64,000 nt of DNA from Hybos culiciformis (GCA_964007475.1 OZ023275.1:5208001-5272000), one strand, 5' to 3'. Counted from the stretch's first letter, positions 25,698-38,725 are shown. Numbers and translations: made by a program. Notes: generated by a model not told the origin, from the sequence alone.

Positions 25698-28600
25698 GAA
25701 CTATTTTTAGAGTAGGTACATATTTTCATATGAATTGAAATAAATAAGAGATAAATAACAATAATAATAATCTTATGAGTTTAGATGGAAAAAACTACAT
25801 ATAATATACCTAAGAGTAGCTTTTCTGTAACTAGTAGTAGTTTCGATTACTCATACTATGGGCTTGTCGAAGAAAATGCGAAAAATAATTAATAAGTCAT
25901 ATTACACATTTAACATTTTTGACGCATGAAAAATTCCAAAAAAGCAAATATATTTTATAACTCATTTAAAATTCACCATACTTGAAAAATATTTTTCATG
26001 AAATATTCTAAAAAGATTATTTCTCTTTTTTTTTCGTTTTTTATTTACTTTAGAGATTTTGAATTCGCCTTAAAAAAAAAAACCAAAGAAAAATTCTTAT
26101 AAAAAATTATTACTTTTTTCAAAAATTTAATATTGCAAGTATATATATAAAAAAAAAAAAAAAAAGGCCATTATTATAAAATTTATGTATTTTTCATAAT
26201 ATTTATTATATTATTTCATATTTTTTGTTTTTTTTTTTTTCCCAATAAATTGCTTTTGAGACCTTATTGAAAGTTAAGCAAGAAAATGTAATATGAGAAA
26301 TCCATTGAGATTCACTTAACTTTCCTAAACAATAACGTCTCGAAATCAGAAAAAAAGATTTTTTTTTTTTGTTGAAAATTTGAACAAATGTTTTTTATAG
26401 GATTATTGCTCCTGCAATATTTTGAACCTTGAAATTTTACAATGAAAATTTAGATTAGTGTTATTGTGTTTAAATCACACACTATCTGTTTCAAAAACCA
26501 TATTACAGTAATTTGACTACACATTTCTAATGATAATTTTTGACAAATGTTTAATAAAATTTGTTATTTTGAATTAAGAATCAATTTATCTTCATTAATT
26601 GAACTTAAAACTATATTTTATCCTTTTTCTAACTTCAAATATATGAAAAAAAAATTTTTTCTAACTCAACAAGTGAATGAATCATTTTTGCTTAATATAA
26701 ATATTAAATTTGATTAAATATAAATTTTCCATTTACTTAAACTAAAAAAAAAAAAAAAAAAAAAAACCTTCTGATCGGATCCCCAAAGCACCCACGTTCA
26801 TTGTTTAGTATTTTAGTTTTCATTACCAAGTAAATTTTCATTTTTATCATTCATTATTCTTTTAATATCATTTATTTTCCATTTTTTTTTTTTCCTTTTT
26901 CATTTTTCCTTTTTCATTCTTTCCCCTTAATGATCCAAAACAGATTTTATATACTTATAATATTTTTTCTTAGACTTTTTCATCTTATATATAAAAATTT
27001 TTGATGTTATTAAAAAATATGAAAATCCCTATCGCATAAATTTCTATAAATTATAATCTCGAAGTCCTTTAAATTTGAAAAAAAAAAAAAAAAAAAAAAA
27101 ACAACAACATCTTTTTTATCGAAAGCGAAGAGTAAAAAAAAAAAAAGTGTGCTAAAAATACAATCATCCTCTTAATAAGTACTTTCTGCTCCTTTTTGTA
27201 AGGATATCCTTTTTTTTTTATTATTTTTTTTTTTGCTTTCATTTTCTTATCAGGATAAAATAAAAGTACCTTATTTATGAAAAACTTTTTTTTTTTTTTT
27301 TTTCAAAATTTTATAAGAATTTGAAATTTAATCTTGTAAATAAAAAAAAATAAAGAATACATAGTATTTTGTATACGTGAATATACCTCTTTTTTTTCCC
27401 TTATCAATATTAACGATATGATAAGAAAAGAAAATTATCATAAATACATATATATATATTTGTATATATATATAAATTTTAAATTTAAAAGGAGTGAAAA
27501 TTCTAATTCTTTTTTTTTTTGCTTGGAAAAGTTATATCAAACAAAAATAATCATTAAAAGCGATTAAAATAATGATAATTATATAAAATAATATAATAAT
27601 TTAAATATAAAAGAAAAACAATAATAATTTATATAAATAAAAAAAGTTAAAATTTTATTTTAACTTTTTTTTTCGAATACACATAAATTCAAATGATTAA
27701 GAAAAATTTTGTTAAATTATCAAAATTAATTAATTATCAAAATGAATTAAAGATAATTATAATTTAACTTAAAAGAAGGATAACCTATTTTTACAATTCA
27801 GACAGAACAGAAATTATTTTGCCTTTTCTAAAAAATTAAATTTATTATTAAATTTGACATACTTACTCTGAATACTTAATGCCAAAACAAAAATGATAAA
27901 ATAATAAAATTTGACAAATGAATGTGTGTATGTTAAACATTTTCGAGTTAAAAAAAAAACTATATTTTCCTTTCAGCAAATTCTTTCATTTTAACACGAA
28001 AAAAAAAAATATTTTGGCAACAAACAGAGTCTAAAATGAAAATACGTCAAATTTAGTTTAAATTCTTTAAAATTTATATAGTCTTCCATGTTCACTATAT
28101 ACTTTGAAATAATATTGAAATTGAAGTGTACATTTTATATGAATTAAGATATTTTATTTTCTATAGTATTCTAACTACAAAATCAGATATATTCAAAATT
28201 ATTAAACTTCATAATTTCTCGAGTTTTCTTTTTTTTTTGAAGAAAACTTTTCATTGGAGATGATTTTTGCCAGAAGAAATAAAAAATAAATGATAAATAA
28301 AATATAATATAAAAGAAAAACTTCATGCGTAAACAATGAATCCAAAATGACAAAAGTAAAAGTTCCATTATTCCAGCACAGTAAGATAATATTATTTATT
28401 CTTTTGAGTTCAAAAAACCATAAAATTCGTAAAAAATAAAAATAAGAAGGAATATTTGATTGTAATCAATTTTTTTTTTAAGTTATACACATAAAGTGCT
28501 TAAAATAAATATTTACATACATATAAAGTAGAACAATTTAAGTGTTTACTTAAGCATGCACATATATGTAATACAAGTCTTAAATATATATTCAATATTT

Positions 28601-31529
28601 TAAACATTTACTTATATATTTTGATATTTTGAAAAAATATTTTCAGGCATGTATGTTTTATGTTCGTATGCAATGATACCAACTCAAACCGCGAACCAAT
28701 TTTTGAAAGAATGTTCCGAAAACCAATTTTATATGTATCTGAAAATGTACTTGAATAAAAAATCAGAACTAGAAATGGAACTAAATTGAAAAGTAACATT
28801 CTTTCGTGGTGCATTGAGTTTTGCCGGTCGAAGAAAAAATAAACCCTTTTCTCATTAATTTCAAAATATTTGAAATTAATTATCTTGCGTGTATGTAAAT
28901 TTTAATAAAATTAATTAAGTAATAAAGTATAGAAAATTTTTTATCACGTTACCCATTTATCTTAAAAACCCTACAAAACAACATTAAAGAGTTAACTTGG
29001 CTTTCACCTTGAGATGATTTCAAATTTTCTTTTAAATCTTTATTAGTAGAAATTTCCACAAATTTTCCCATATTTATTGGAAAGAAAAATCCAGTGTAAA
29101 AAGTGGGGTGAACGTTCTTTTTATATAATAAATGAAAATTTTTGTTATTGCAATAGTACGAGGTAAAACAACATCTTTGCATAACAAAAAATTTACGCAC
29201 AAAAACATTGTTTACGCATTCTAGATTTTTAACAAAGGAAAATTAGAAAAAAAAAAAAAACTGAAAAATAATTTTCTTTTTAGAAAATGAAATTGAAAAA
29301 AAAAAATATTTTCTTCTCTTTTTTTTTTTTTTTTTGATAAATGATGTATCTTTTTAAAACCCGGAGACAAGAATAAATAATAATATTGAAGAGACACTTT
29401 AGCTTTGGACACACAAATAAACAAAAAACATAAATTTATTATAAAGCATCAAGATGACAACCTAATGAAGAGAACTAAAGTTTTGTTTTTATATTATTTT
29501 ATTTACTTATTATCTGACTTATTATAAAAATATAAGGTAGCATTAGAAATAATGCCCATACTTTGTGCTATTATTTATCTATTTTACTAATAAAAATCAA
29601 CCAAAAGAAAATTTGTACAGCAATGGATATTTATTCGCTATAAACGTTCTCTAGGAATCAAAGAAAATAAAAATAAAAAACCTTAAAACATAATTAAAAG
29701 AAAACTTCCGCTTCAAGATCGCACTAGTAAAAGTTTTGATTTTCTTTATATTTTCCAATTTCAAGCTGTTTTCTACATAATAGAAAAAATTCATTATTAT
29801 TGAATCTGAAAATTGTATTCAAATTCAAAACATAACTTAAAAAGAATATATAAATTAAATTCCTGAAATTATCTTCACAACATAAAAAACAAAAACAAAA
29901 AAAAAGCATGTATAAAAAAAGATTTTAAAATTATTTAACTTGGCCATTATAGAGCTACTAACTATATTCTCTTTATATACGTATATATATATTCATATAT
30001 TATGAAAGAAATAAAATTGTTTATCTATATATATATATATGTAAATCCCTTCATTATGGTATACCTACAGTTTATTTTGAATATAATTTTCAAAATAACA
30101 TCCACTACCTTCACACTTAAGTAGATAAAAATAAGAGCACACAGTATAACCAAAAAAACAAGAACAAACAAAAAACCAACATCCTTGAACGTTAATTTTG
30201 AAAATACTTTTATGTTTTTTTGTATATGAATAAAATTAATAGGTATAATTTTTATTTTTTTTTTTATTTTTTATTTTAAATTTACCTAAACAACATCCCC
30301 AAGAAGCAATTATTTTGTTTTCATATTAATTTCTATAGAACCAAAACATGCAGAGCTAAAGAACAGAGGGCCTATATAAAGTGTACAAAATAGTATAACA
30401 AAAAAAAAATAAAAAAATTTATAATAAAAATGTAAAGAAGAATATAATGCACAACAGACTCTATTGGATTTAATAGATGTTTGTTCTTTAAAATTACTTA
30501 ACGTTTATTTTTTTCAACATTTTCTTCTTTTAATTTTTTTTTTCTTTCTTTTTTTTTAATAATTTTTAACTTCCATTATTATTATCCTTGATTAGATAAT
30601 ATCATTCTCTTTCATTTTATTCAAGACAACAAAAAAAAATAATAATAATAATAATAACAAGAAATTCCCAGTCTATTAGAATTAAATTAAAAAAATACCC
30701 ACTCTACTATGAATTTTGTTTTTTTTTTTCAGCCTGAATTTTATATGGGGGTATGTACTGTACATACTTGTATATTTCATTAATTATGTTCATTGCCAGC
30801 GTTGTTGACAATGTAAATAAATTTCTAATTTTGACTAATCTTTCATGACTTCATTTTGCACAAACCTTTTGGGAGTCGGATATTGAAAACAAGAAAATTT
30901 TATTTATCTTGAATCCGTGATAACATGAAAATTTTGATAATTTTAAGATAAAATATTTTTTTTTTAATTTCGAGGAGATTACGTTTAGAAGAATTATGCT
31001 ATGAACATTAAATTATTTAATTCATCGATTGAACAGTAGGTAATTTAGATAGAAATTTTTAATTAAAAATAATTACGCATAAACCATTTTTTTTTTAATT
31101 TTCTATTTTTATATCAATAATTTAAAATATCTCATTAAAAAAATAAAAGCTTATTTCAATTTCCTTGTCTTCTAATTATTCTGGAATAATAAACATTTTC
31201 CTCAGTTTGGAAATATGTATGTATTTAAGGAATAGCACACTGAAAAAAAACAGATAGCTGACGCAGCTACATTTTCTGTATATCTCTTGCTATGTATTTC
31301 AGTCAAATCAAATTGGAATGATGATATTTTAAAAAGATTAGCTATTTGTCATAGAAAAGAAAAATAGCTATTATTTTTAATTTCTAATATTATATGTATA
31401 TGTTCTTGTTCTTTTTGTTCATATCTTCTTATTAAATAATTTATATGAAAATGATTGAGATCCTTCAGCAGTTTGGAACATATAATTCCGTTAACTCAGA
31501 GTTTGGTAGTTTAAAAGTTATAAGCATTA
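25698..31529. other. A+T-rich intronic stretch with extreme homopolymer runs
   Basis: Includes A-runs of 23 bp (26744-26766) and 24 bp (27078-27101), several T-runs between 27200 and 27310, and an AAT repeat at 30638-30656. A short complex patch (26767-26810, CTGATCGGATCCCC) follows the first A-run. Open frames are low complexity. Confidence 0.65.
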
Positions 31530-31625
31530 AAGTGCGGACAGACAGATGGGCAGACAGACTGATAGAAAGTGAAAACAACAGACTAAAAACTATAATTTTG
31601 GTATAGCAACTATCAAAAGTTATAC
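31530..31625 (+). repeat. GACAGAC-rich dispersed repeat, copy 1
   Basis: A GGACAGACAGATGGGCAGAC tract (from 31536) is followed by an ATAGAAAGTGAAAAC-like tail and ATAATTTTGGTAT. The tail is related to the one at 53261-53325, so the two are copies of one dispersed family. Tracts of this type are widespread at the ends of insect repeats, downstream of degraded transposon sequence. The family name cannot be read from this window. Confidence 0.45.
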
Positions 31626-34600
31626 ATTTTGAACGTGTTATTATTAAATTTAATATAACACATATTGTTTACAATTTGTCTGCTATATTTTATAGCTGAT
31701 GTTCCATCGAGTTTTCTTTCTCAGTGCAACTATATGTTATTGTGTTGAATCATTTTCTATTTCAATTGTAAGAAAACAGAATGATGAAGATGAATTTCCA
31801 AAAAAATTATAAAAATAAAAACAAAATCTTTATTCATTTTTTCTTTAGCTTTTATTGCAAGTAAGTCTTGAAAAGTTGAGCGTGAAAAATATTAAAAAAA
31901 AAAAAAATCTTTCAATATTATAAGTCACGGTATAATTTAATAATATCTACCGTGAATATAATTATAATTTAAAAAAAGATAATATACACTTATATTTTCA
32001 CTAACCTTCATTGGAAAAAAGAGTATAAAACTTAAGCATGAAAATTTCAACAAAAAAAAACTAAAAATTCTCTCCTTCTTCTATTGTCAACAGTATAACT
32101 CAATAATTTCCATTCAGATTCTTAAATATATAATTAGAAAATTAGTGGTCTTCATCAAAAAGTTCATTGATTCCAGTCTTCTCATTGAAAAATTTGATAA
32201 AAAAAATTAAAACATATATATTCCCAAAAGCTTATTTATTGCGTGCTAGAAGTGTTTCATGCAAAATAATTTTATCTAAAATTTCTCAGTTTAAAAAACC
32301 ATTTAAATTTTGGGAACATTTTTTTTTTGTTATCTTACTTATATATAAATTATTTTATATTTGAAGAAAAAATTCTTCAAACACAAAAAAATGAAAAAAA
32401 ATGTTTTTATATAAAATGACAATGTCCAAAAATTTAACAAAATAATTTCTAAAAACATCCTTATCCTTTTTTTTTTGTTTTTTCTTTTAGTGTAATGTGA
32501 ATGTGACTATGAATTTTTCGTTTTGTCGTTATATAATGTGTAGTAAAAAAAAAACTCAAATGAAAATGACAGGTAAGATAAGTTAATAGAAAAAAAATTT
32601 TTTTTATTCTTTGAATGAAAAACATTATATGGGCGTAAAATTTATGAAAAGTTTCTTGAATAAGAAAAATAGGTAACTCATTATTGCAATCCTTATCTAT
32701 TGAACAGAAACGTGGATGAAAAAAAAAAATAATAAAATGAAAATAAAATAAAACATGAGGAAATTGGCTTAGACAAGGTCTTTAAAAAGGATATGTCATT
32801 ATTCATTTACGACATTATTTTCTTTTCTTTTTTTTCTCACATCTTTCGTTAGATAATCGAGTAAATTAAACTTTTTATATATATGGTTCTGATGTTTCTG
32901 AAAATTTTTAAATTTTATTATAAAAAATAAATATATATATTTATATATTGCATGTATGTATATAATATTTCTCCTTTTTCTTTATTATATATTTTATTTT
33001 CTAAAAATAATTGAAAATTCAATCTGAAAAAAATCTCAATATTGTTCTGGCATCGAATGTGAAAAGGAATACATATGTAGAGTTATGTATATTATGTTTT
33101 CCTTTTTCTAATCCAGAATAATTGGATAATAATTCAATCTAAATAACATAGTTTACTATTTCCTTATATAAATATCTATTTATTAAATCTTAATGAAACT
33201 ACAATTTTGCTTGCAGGCTCAGTTTTGAACTCTCTGTGATGTGAATGTCGATTCTTTGAAAAGTAGTATCGAATTTTAGATTAAAATTAACGAATTATTC
33301 TTCTCATGCATTTCCGGAGTACATGTTGTTATTGGATGAAGAAGTTGAAAATATTACTGACTTTCAAAGACACTAAAAAAGCCTATAGTACCGAGGAGTG
33401 ATATTAAAAGCTATTATACACGTATATTTAATACATTTTTTCTAATATGAAATTAGAATAAAATCGATAAACATTTATTTATTTTTTAAGTTTTTTTTTA
33501 ACAATTTTATAATTCCTAATTTTTGTACGGTTACATAATAATAAAATAAATTTCTATTTTGTCCTTAATTTTAAAGTCCTTTTTGGATTATATTCAAAGT
33601 TTAAATTAAAAATTGTAAATTATATTCAAAAAAAAAACTAAAAGAACCAAAAATAGCATAAGCAGATTTGCATAATTTATCTTTTTTTTTTATTGCAAAA
33701 AACAAAAAAAATTAAATCACATTCATTATATAAGAATTAGCATAAACGGTTTGATAATTTTTATTCATTAAAATATTTAAAGTAGAAAGTACTTAGTGTC
33801 ACATATTCTGAATATATACTAAATCATAAAATGATAGTCTATCTCGAACAAAATTATATATATTTTTTCAAATCCTAAAATAAGTTATTCAATTTGTGTA
33901 TTGACACAAAAGAAAAATTTACATTCTTTTTTGTTAAATTTTACTAGGTTTGCGTATAATTCCGCTTATATTATGCGTAACTTTGAAATAAATTAAGTTC
34001 AGTCTACGCTTATATCATACAACACTGTTTCAAACAATACAATTTCATTTCCAACTTATATTATGCCTATTTTGGGACCTTAGTGCCCGACTCTTTAAAC
34101 TAAATTAGATCAGCATTAAAATAAGTGCAAAATTTTCTTTTATTATCAAAATTTATGTATATTTACAAAGTTCTTATTATATATACAATGTATGTAAATA
34201 ATCAAAATTCCTACATTTTGTGTATACACATATTATAATCAACGTCATATGCAGGTAAATGCAGGTATACAGAACAAACAGAATGATTCTCTCTATATTG
34301 TTAAAATTTTATTTAATGACAAATCAATGATATGAATATTATAGTAAATTAAAGCCTGAATATAATGAATATACCTACTATGTTGTTCTATTGATGTTAA
34401 ATTAAAGATAGCAAAAGAAAGAAAGAAGAAAAAAAAAGACACACAGAATAAATTAGGAATTTGGAAATAAAAGTCATCTTCTAGCTATGTTGTAGACCAT
34501 TTCTGTTAGAATAAAAAACATAGCATTAATATTCTCTTTTTTTTTTTTTGCCAACATTAAAATGATTTAATCTAATATCCTAAGGCTAAAAAGGATTCAG

Positions 34601-35069
34601 CCATGATGTTCTAGTTATTTTTTTTTTTTTTATTTTTTTATTTACTTATTTGTTATTTTCTGTTGTTTTTTTTTGTGTATTTTTTGTTCTCAACTTTTAA
34701 TACAGCTTTTATCCACAGGTATCAGCATTATAGTACAGTATATGTTTATGTAGCACAGTATACAACATTGTATGTATATACATTAATCAACGAAATAATA
34801 AAAACATGAAGGTGATAAATATACAATGTACTTATTTATGCTTTCATAATTTTTGTCTATGGCCTTGTTTTCTTTATGTAATGCTGAAATAAATTAATGT
34901 TGTATGTATACACATAAAATTTTGTTTTCAAACATTTTTAAATACATGGTATGAAATATTAGAAGAAGAAAAAAAATTGTTTTGCTTTTTAATTTATTTT
35001 AACCTTACTTAACATCTTGAAAAACAAAGCGGCGACCACTCTTGGTTTTTTTTTTTTTGTTTCAAAATT
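31626..35069. other. A+T-rich intronic stretch, no gene seen
   Basis: A loosely repeated CTTATATTATGC-like 12-mer occurs three times between about 33965 and 34070. A more complex patch lies at 33215-33420 but has no convincing open frame. Nothing else can be supported. Confidence 0.6.
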
Positions 35070-35116
35070 TAATTTATTTATTTATTTATTTAGCTTAAAT
35101 CAAGCTCATATACAAT

Positions 35117-35251
35117 TAATTAAATTTAAGTAACTAATTAAATTTAAGTAACAATGACGTAAATACAAAATACAAAATACAAAATGAATATAAAACAAAA
35201 TGAATATAAAACAAAATGTATATAAAACAAAATGAATATAAAACAAAATAC
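35117..35251. repeat. short tandem repeats in the LINE 3' UTR
   Basis: Within the LINE 3' UTR there are four copies of a 16-bp unit AAAATGAATATAAAAC (35181-35244, third copy with one change) plus a partial fifth. Three copies of an ACAAAAT-type 7-mer precede them (about 35160-35180), as does a duplicated TAATTAAATTTAAGTAAC (35117-35152). Such arrays are common in the 3' UTRs of LINEs and may vary between copies. Confidence 0.8.
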
Positions 35252-35309
35252 ACTACGCAATGACCAAACCAAGCTGACACACTAAAAAACAAATAGATTA
35301 CGGCTCAAC

Positions 35310-37907
35310 TCAACGCATATACAACCTCTTCTTTAAACAGTCCTTACCGAGATTCAGATCGAACTGAGCGTCACAAGAGTTCACCTCTCTCATCATTCTT
35401 GAAATTGGCTCAAATGATCCATAAACTGTACGATGAAAGTCCAAATTAAACAGTGCCGTCCCCCTCAAAGTCTGGTGTGTAACACGAAAATTTAGTTTGT
35501 TTAAAATTTTAGGGGAGGTAATAACACCCTGTAATACTTGGTGAATAAAAACCACGTCAGCCACCTCTCTACGCTTCTCAAGGGAAGCCAACTTGAGCAA
35601 CTCCAAACGTTCACCATAAGAAAGAGTATCAAACGTAAGGTCGTCCACAGCAACAGATGAAGAGGGGGCCAGTCCCTTTACTGCAAAAGTTGAAAATCTT
35701 CTCTGAACTGACTCCACTCTAGCTACATCAACATTGAAATGCGGAGACCAAACCTGGCTAGCGTACTCAAGCAAAGGTCTCACCCAGCATGTAAATAATG
35801 ACTTAGTCACCCTAGGATCATTAAACTCCTTAGACCATCTTTTTAAAAAACCCAACATAGAACTAGCTCTACCAGCTTGCGCGTTAATATGAAATTGAAA
35901 GTTCAGTCTTGGATCACAGAAAACTCCCAAATCCCTAACCACTTCGGAGGCAGAAACAACCGTCCCACCAATTTTATACGACGATAATATCGGATTAAAC
36001 CTTCGAGTGTATGAAATAAACTGACACTTCCCTACATTTAGAATCAAATTATTCTTAAAACACCATTCACAAAAACTATCGAGGTCCGCCTGTAAGAGAG
36101 CAGAATCATCTAAGCTTTGAACACATCTGTACATCTTCATATCATCTGCATAGGCATTTATATTGCTATGTTTGGGAATGCACACTACATCATTAATTGT
36201 AACCACAAAAAGTAGCGGACCCAGGTGGCTACCCTGTGGAACCCCTGAATATGCAACAAAGCAATCCGATATTGATGACCTGAATTGCACATAATATTTA
36301 CGGTCTCCCAGGTATGATGAGATCCATTTCACGAACGCTTGAGGAAAGCCCAACGCCTCAAGCTTGAAGACAATCAAGTCATGGGAAAGAACATCAAAGG
36401 CCTTACTGAAGTCAGTGTAAATGACATCTGTTTGATATCCCTTCTCCATATTTATAAGCGAATCACTGACTATCTCAATCAAGCTAGTGGCAGTGGACCT
36501 ACCCCTCACAAAACCATGCTGAAAGTCCGCCATGAACGGCTTACAGTGAAAATAAAGATGCTCAAAAACAATCTTCTCAAATATCTTAGGCAGAACAGAC
36601 AGCTTAGCTATAGGCCTATAATTTTTAACGTTTGACCTGTCACCACTCTTGTGAATAGGTCTGACAAAATTTGACTTCCAAAACTCCGGGAAATAAGAAA
36701 ATTTAAGAGATCTGTTGAACAAAACCGAAACAATATAAGCCAGTGGTTTACTACAATTTTTCAATACAAAAGCTGGAATCCCGTCTGGGCCCGGGCAACA
36801 ATCATTTTTAAGAGCCCCAAGAGAAGACAAAACATCATCCTCGCTGATAACAATAGAAGTAAATGTTGTCTTGGGAAAAGAACTCAAATATTCAAAATAA
36901 CCATAATCAGGCTGAAAGTTGGACCCAGTGGAATATGTCTCCGAGAAAAATTCAGCAAAGAGATTTGAAATATCTGCTGACACGTTCGATTCCACATCCC
37001 CATACCTAAGGGAAGCAGGAAAATCATCACTTTTTTTTTTTGTGTTTATGAATTGCCAAAATCTCTTAGGATTTGAAATTAATTCAGATCCCATATTCAG
37101 CACATAATCATTATAAGAGTTTCCCAGCTTCTCTCTGAACTCCAGGAGAAGCGCAACAAAAACACGATAATCATTCTCAGCTTGAGAATGCAAATATCTT
37201 TCCCAAGCCTTGTTTTTCCTGTTCCTAAGGTTTCTGAGGTTGCTGTTATACCATGGAGGCGCATTTGAAACACTTTTATTTCTAACCAAGGGCACAGAGA
37301 GGGAAAAATATTGATAAAGGTACAAATAAAATTGTTCCAACCCGCTGGAAAAATCACGCAGGTTTAAGCAAGATTGAAACTCAGAGGACATTAATAACTT
37401 ATTAAGATATTCAAAATTAGTTCTACGGAAATTATAGTGATAAGAGGAGCTGTATTCCGGCTCAATACAATCTTCTACCATAAACGACAAACACAACGGT
37501 GGATGATAATGATCCGTACCAACTATAGGACAGTTTGCAGCAGTAACACACATGTTTACAGGATCCGATGAAAAAACCAGATCCAATTGTCTACCCATAA
37601 AATTCTTTATTCCCGAAATCTGATAAAGAGAGCTGCAGTACAAAGCATCAACAAAATCACACTCCGTTTGAGAAGAGCAATTACTGGCAAAATAGTGGCT
37701 CGAGTCTTCCGAACAAACCCAAGACAAGCGAGGTAAGTTGAAATCTCCAGTCACAACAAGACTGTCCTCTGACCTCATCATCAATGATACCGATCCAATG
37801 AATTCCGAGACTTCAGCGTAAACCTCATGCTCAGCTCCTGGTGGAACATAACAGCTCACAACATACAAAAATGACTTCAACAATTTAACCCTGACACAAA
37901 TAAGCAT
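35310..37907 (-). CDS. endonuclease/reverse transcriptase ORF2 of a non-LTR retrotransposon, N-terminally truncated
   Basis: The ORF is 865 codons without interruption. Residues 1-145 are the C-terminal part of an apurinic-type endonuclease (exonuclease-endonuclease-phosphatase fold): GDFN at 54-57 and TDH at 131-133, the latter replacing the usual SDH. A linker contains NPKRFWQFI near 279-287. The reverse transcriptase follows: GPDGIP (373-378), NYRPIAKLS (429-437), QHGFVRGRST (463-472), TDFSKAFD (498-505), GVPQGSHLGPLLF (555-567) and the catalytic YADD (586-589). The C-terminal 200 residues are the usual thumb-like region with DLGVFCDPRL and SVQRRF. Full-length ORF2 proteins of this type start roughly 100 residues earlier, so the annotated ATG is internal and the enzyme lacks part of the nuclease. 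The intact frame suggests recent insertion. The clade (Jockey or CR1 group) is uncertain. Confidence 0.92.
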   Translation of the reverse strand: MLICVRVKLLKSFLYVVSCYVPPGAEHEVYAEVSEFIGSVSLMMRSEDSLVVTGDFNLPRLSWVCSEDSSHYFASNCSSQTECDFVDALYCSSLYQISGIKNFMGRQLDLVFSSDPVNMCVTAANCPIVGTDHYHPPLCLSFMVEDCIEPEYSSSYHYNFRRTNFEYLNKLLMSSEFQSCLNLRDFSSGLEQFYLYLYQYFSLSVPLVRNKSVSNAPPWYNSNLRNLRNRKNKAWERYLHSQAENDYRVFVALLLEFREKLGNSYNDYVLNMGSELISNPKRFWQFINTKKKSDDFPASLRYGDVESNVSADISNLFAEFFSETYSTGSNFQPDYGYFEYLSSFPKTTFTSIVISEDDVLSSLGALKNDCCPGPDGIPAFVLKNCSKPLAYIVSVLFNRSLKFSYFPEFWKSNFVRPIHKSGDRSNVKNYRPIAKLSVLPKIFEKIVFEHLYFHCKPFMADFQHGFVRGRSTATSLIEIVSDSLINMEKGYQTDVIYTDFSKAFDVLSHDLIVFKLEALGFPQAFVKWISSYLGDRKYYVQFRSSISDCFVAYSGVPQGSHLGPLLFVVTINDVVCIPKHSNINAYADDMKMYRCVQSLDDSALLQADLDSFCEWCFKNNLILNVGKCQFISYTRRFNPILSSYKIGGTVVSASEVVRDLGVFCDPRLNFQFHINAQAGRASSMLGFLKRWSKEFNDPRVTKSLFTCWVRPLLEYASQVWSPHFNVDVARVESVQRRFSTFAVKGLAPSSSVAVDDLTFDTLSYGERLELLKLASLEKRREVADVVFIHQVLQGVITSPKILNKLNFRVTHQTLRGTALFNLDFHRTVYGSFEPISRMMREVNSCDAQFDLNLGKDCLKKRLYMR

Positions 37908-38420
37908 ATTTATGTACGTACTAATTATTTCAGAAATTTTTTCTCTCTTATTTTTTGAAGAATTTTGATTATAAATTATTTGTATTAAAAAATGAAAAGT
38001 TGAAATTATATGAACTCATCGTCAGCATCAAAAATCCAAAATCTTCAAAAATGTTCTTCTGAAAATTATGAAAATAGTGTTAAAAACCAAACTTTATGCC
38101 TTGTCTGTGACTAAAGCAAACTTTTTTTGACACGCTTTATAGCCAACTCATTGTGGTACTTTAGTTGGTGGATAATCTTATTCTCATATTAGATTTCCAT
38201 TAAATTGAATGATATCCACAACTAGTTTCACGGAATCTAATGGAAATCGAATTTTCTACTACTAATATTTTTGTAATCTCCCTTCATAAATGAACTAACT
38301 TGTAATATAGTATAAAAATAATATGTTATACACAAATAACATCAGAAAAAAACCTAAAACAAAATGGACATCTAAAAAATTCACATTAACAAGGATTTGC
38401 GATCGACACTTCCTATAAGA

Positions 38421-38725
38421 CAGAGGTGGGAACCTGCGGAGTGTTTTAATAAATTTTGTGACCTTATCACATTAAATTGGTTATCTACCTTTCATATTAA
38501 TTTTTTTAATACCATAATGTCATTATTTTATTTTATATTTTGAAGTACAAATATTTTTTTTTTATTATTAAGTAATGAGTTAATAATATTAAAATTGCAT
38601 TTATAATAAATTGAGATAAATTACGAAGTATACGGTTTAAATATTGAATATTGAATGAATATAATTTTCTTATCATTTTCCAAATTAAAATTGGCCTTCC
38701 ATGTTAAAAAGGTTCCCCATCCCTG
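38421..38725. mobile_element. 305-bp non-autonomous hAT-like element
   Basis: The left end is CAGAGGTGGGAACCTGCGG. The right end, read on the other strand, is CAGGGATGGGGAACCT, giving imperfect terminal inverted repeats of the CAGRGRTGGG(G)AACCT type that is frequent in hAT elements. The flanking 8-mers CTATAAGA (38413-38420) and CTCTAGGA (38726-38733) match at six of eight positions, as an aged 8-bp hAT target duplication would. The interior is A+T-rich and non-coding. Confidence 0.7.

Larger units (their letters stand above)
35070..37910 (-). mobile_element. 5'-truncated non-LTR retrotransposon (Jockey/CR1-type LINE)
   Basis: The element runs from about 37910 (its 5' side) to a TTTA-repeat at 35073-35092, which on its own strand is a (TAAA)n tail. 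It contains one long ORF (35310-37907), then a 3' UTR of about 240 bp with short tandem repeats, then the tail. The first ORF, 5' UTR and N-terminal part of the endonuclease domain are missing, as expected for incomplete target-primed reverse transcription. Its base composition is clearly richer in G+C than the flanks. It lies in the same orientation as tomosyn. I could not define a convincing target-site duplication. The flank after the tail (AAATTTTGAAAC) and the flank before the 5' end (AAATTTCTGAAAT) are similar but not identical. Confidence 0.9.

Noticed and set aside
36339..37357. Open frames at 36339-36635, 36919-37107 and 37097-37357
   Set aside because: They are shadows of the reverse transcriptase ORF on the opposite strand or in another frame.
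35060..37935. Target-site duplication of the LINE
   Set aside because: AAATTTTGAAAC beside the tail and AAATTTCTGAAAT beside the 5' end are similar but not identical, and both are ordinary A+T-rich words.
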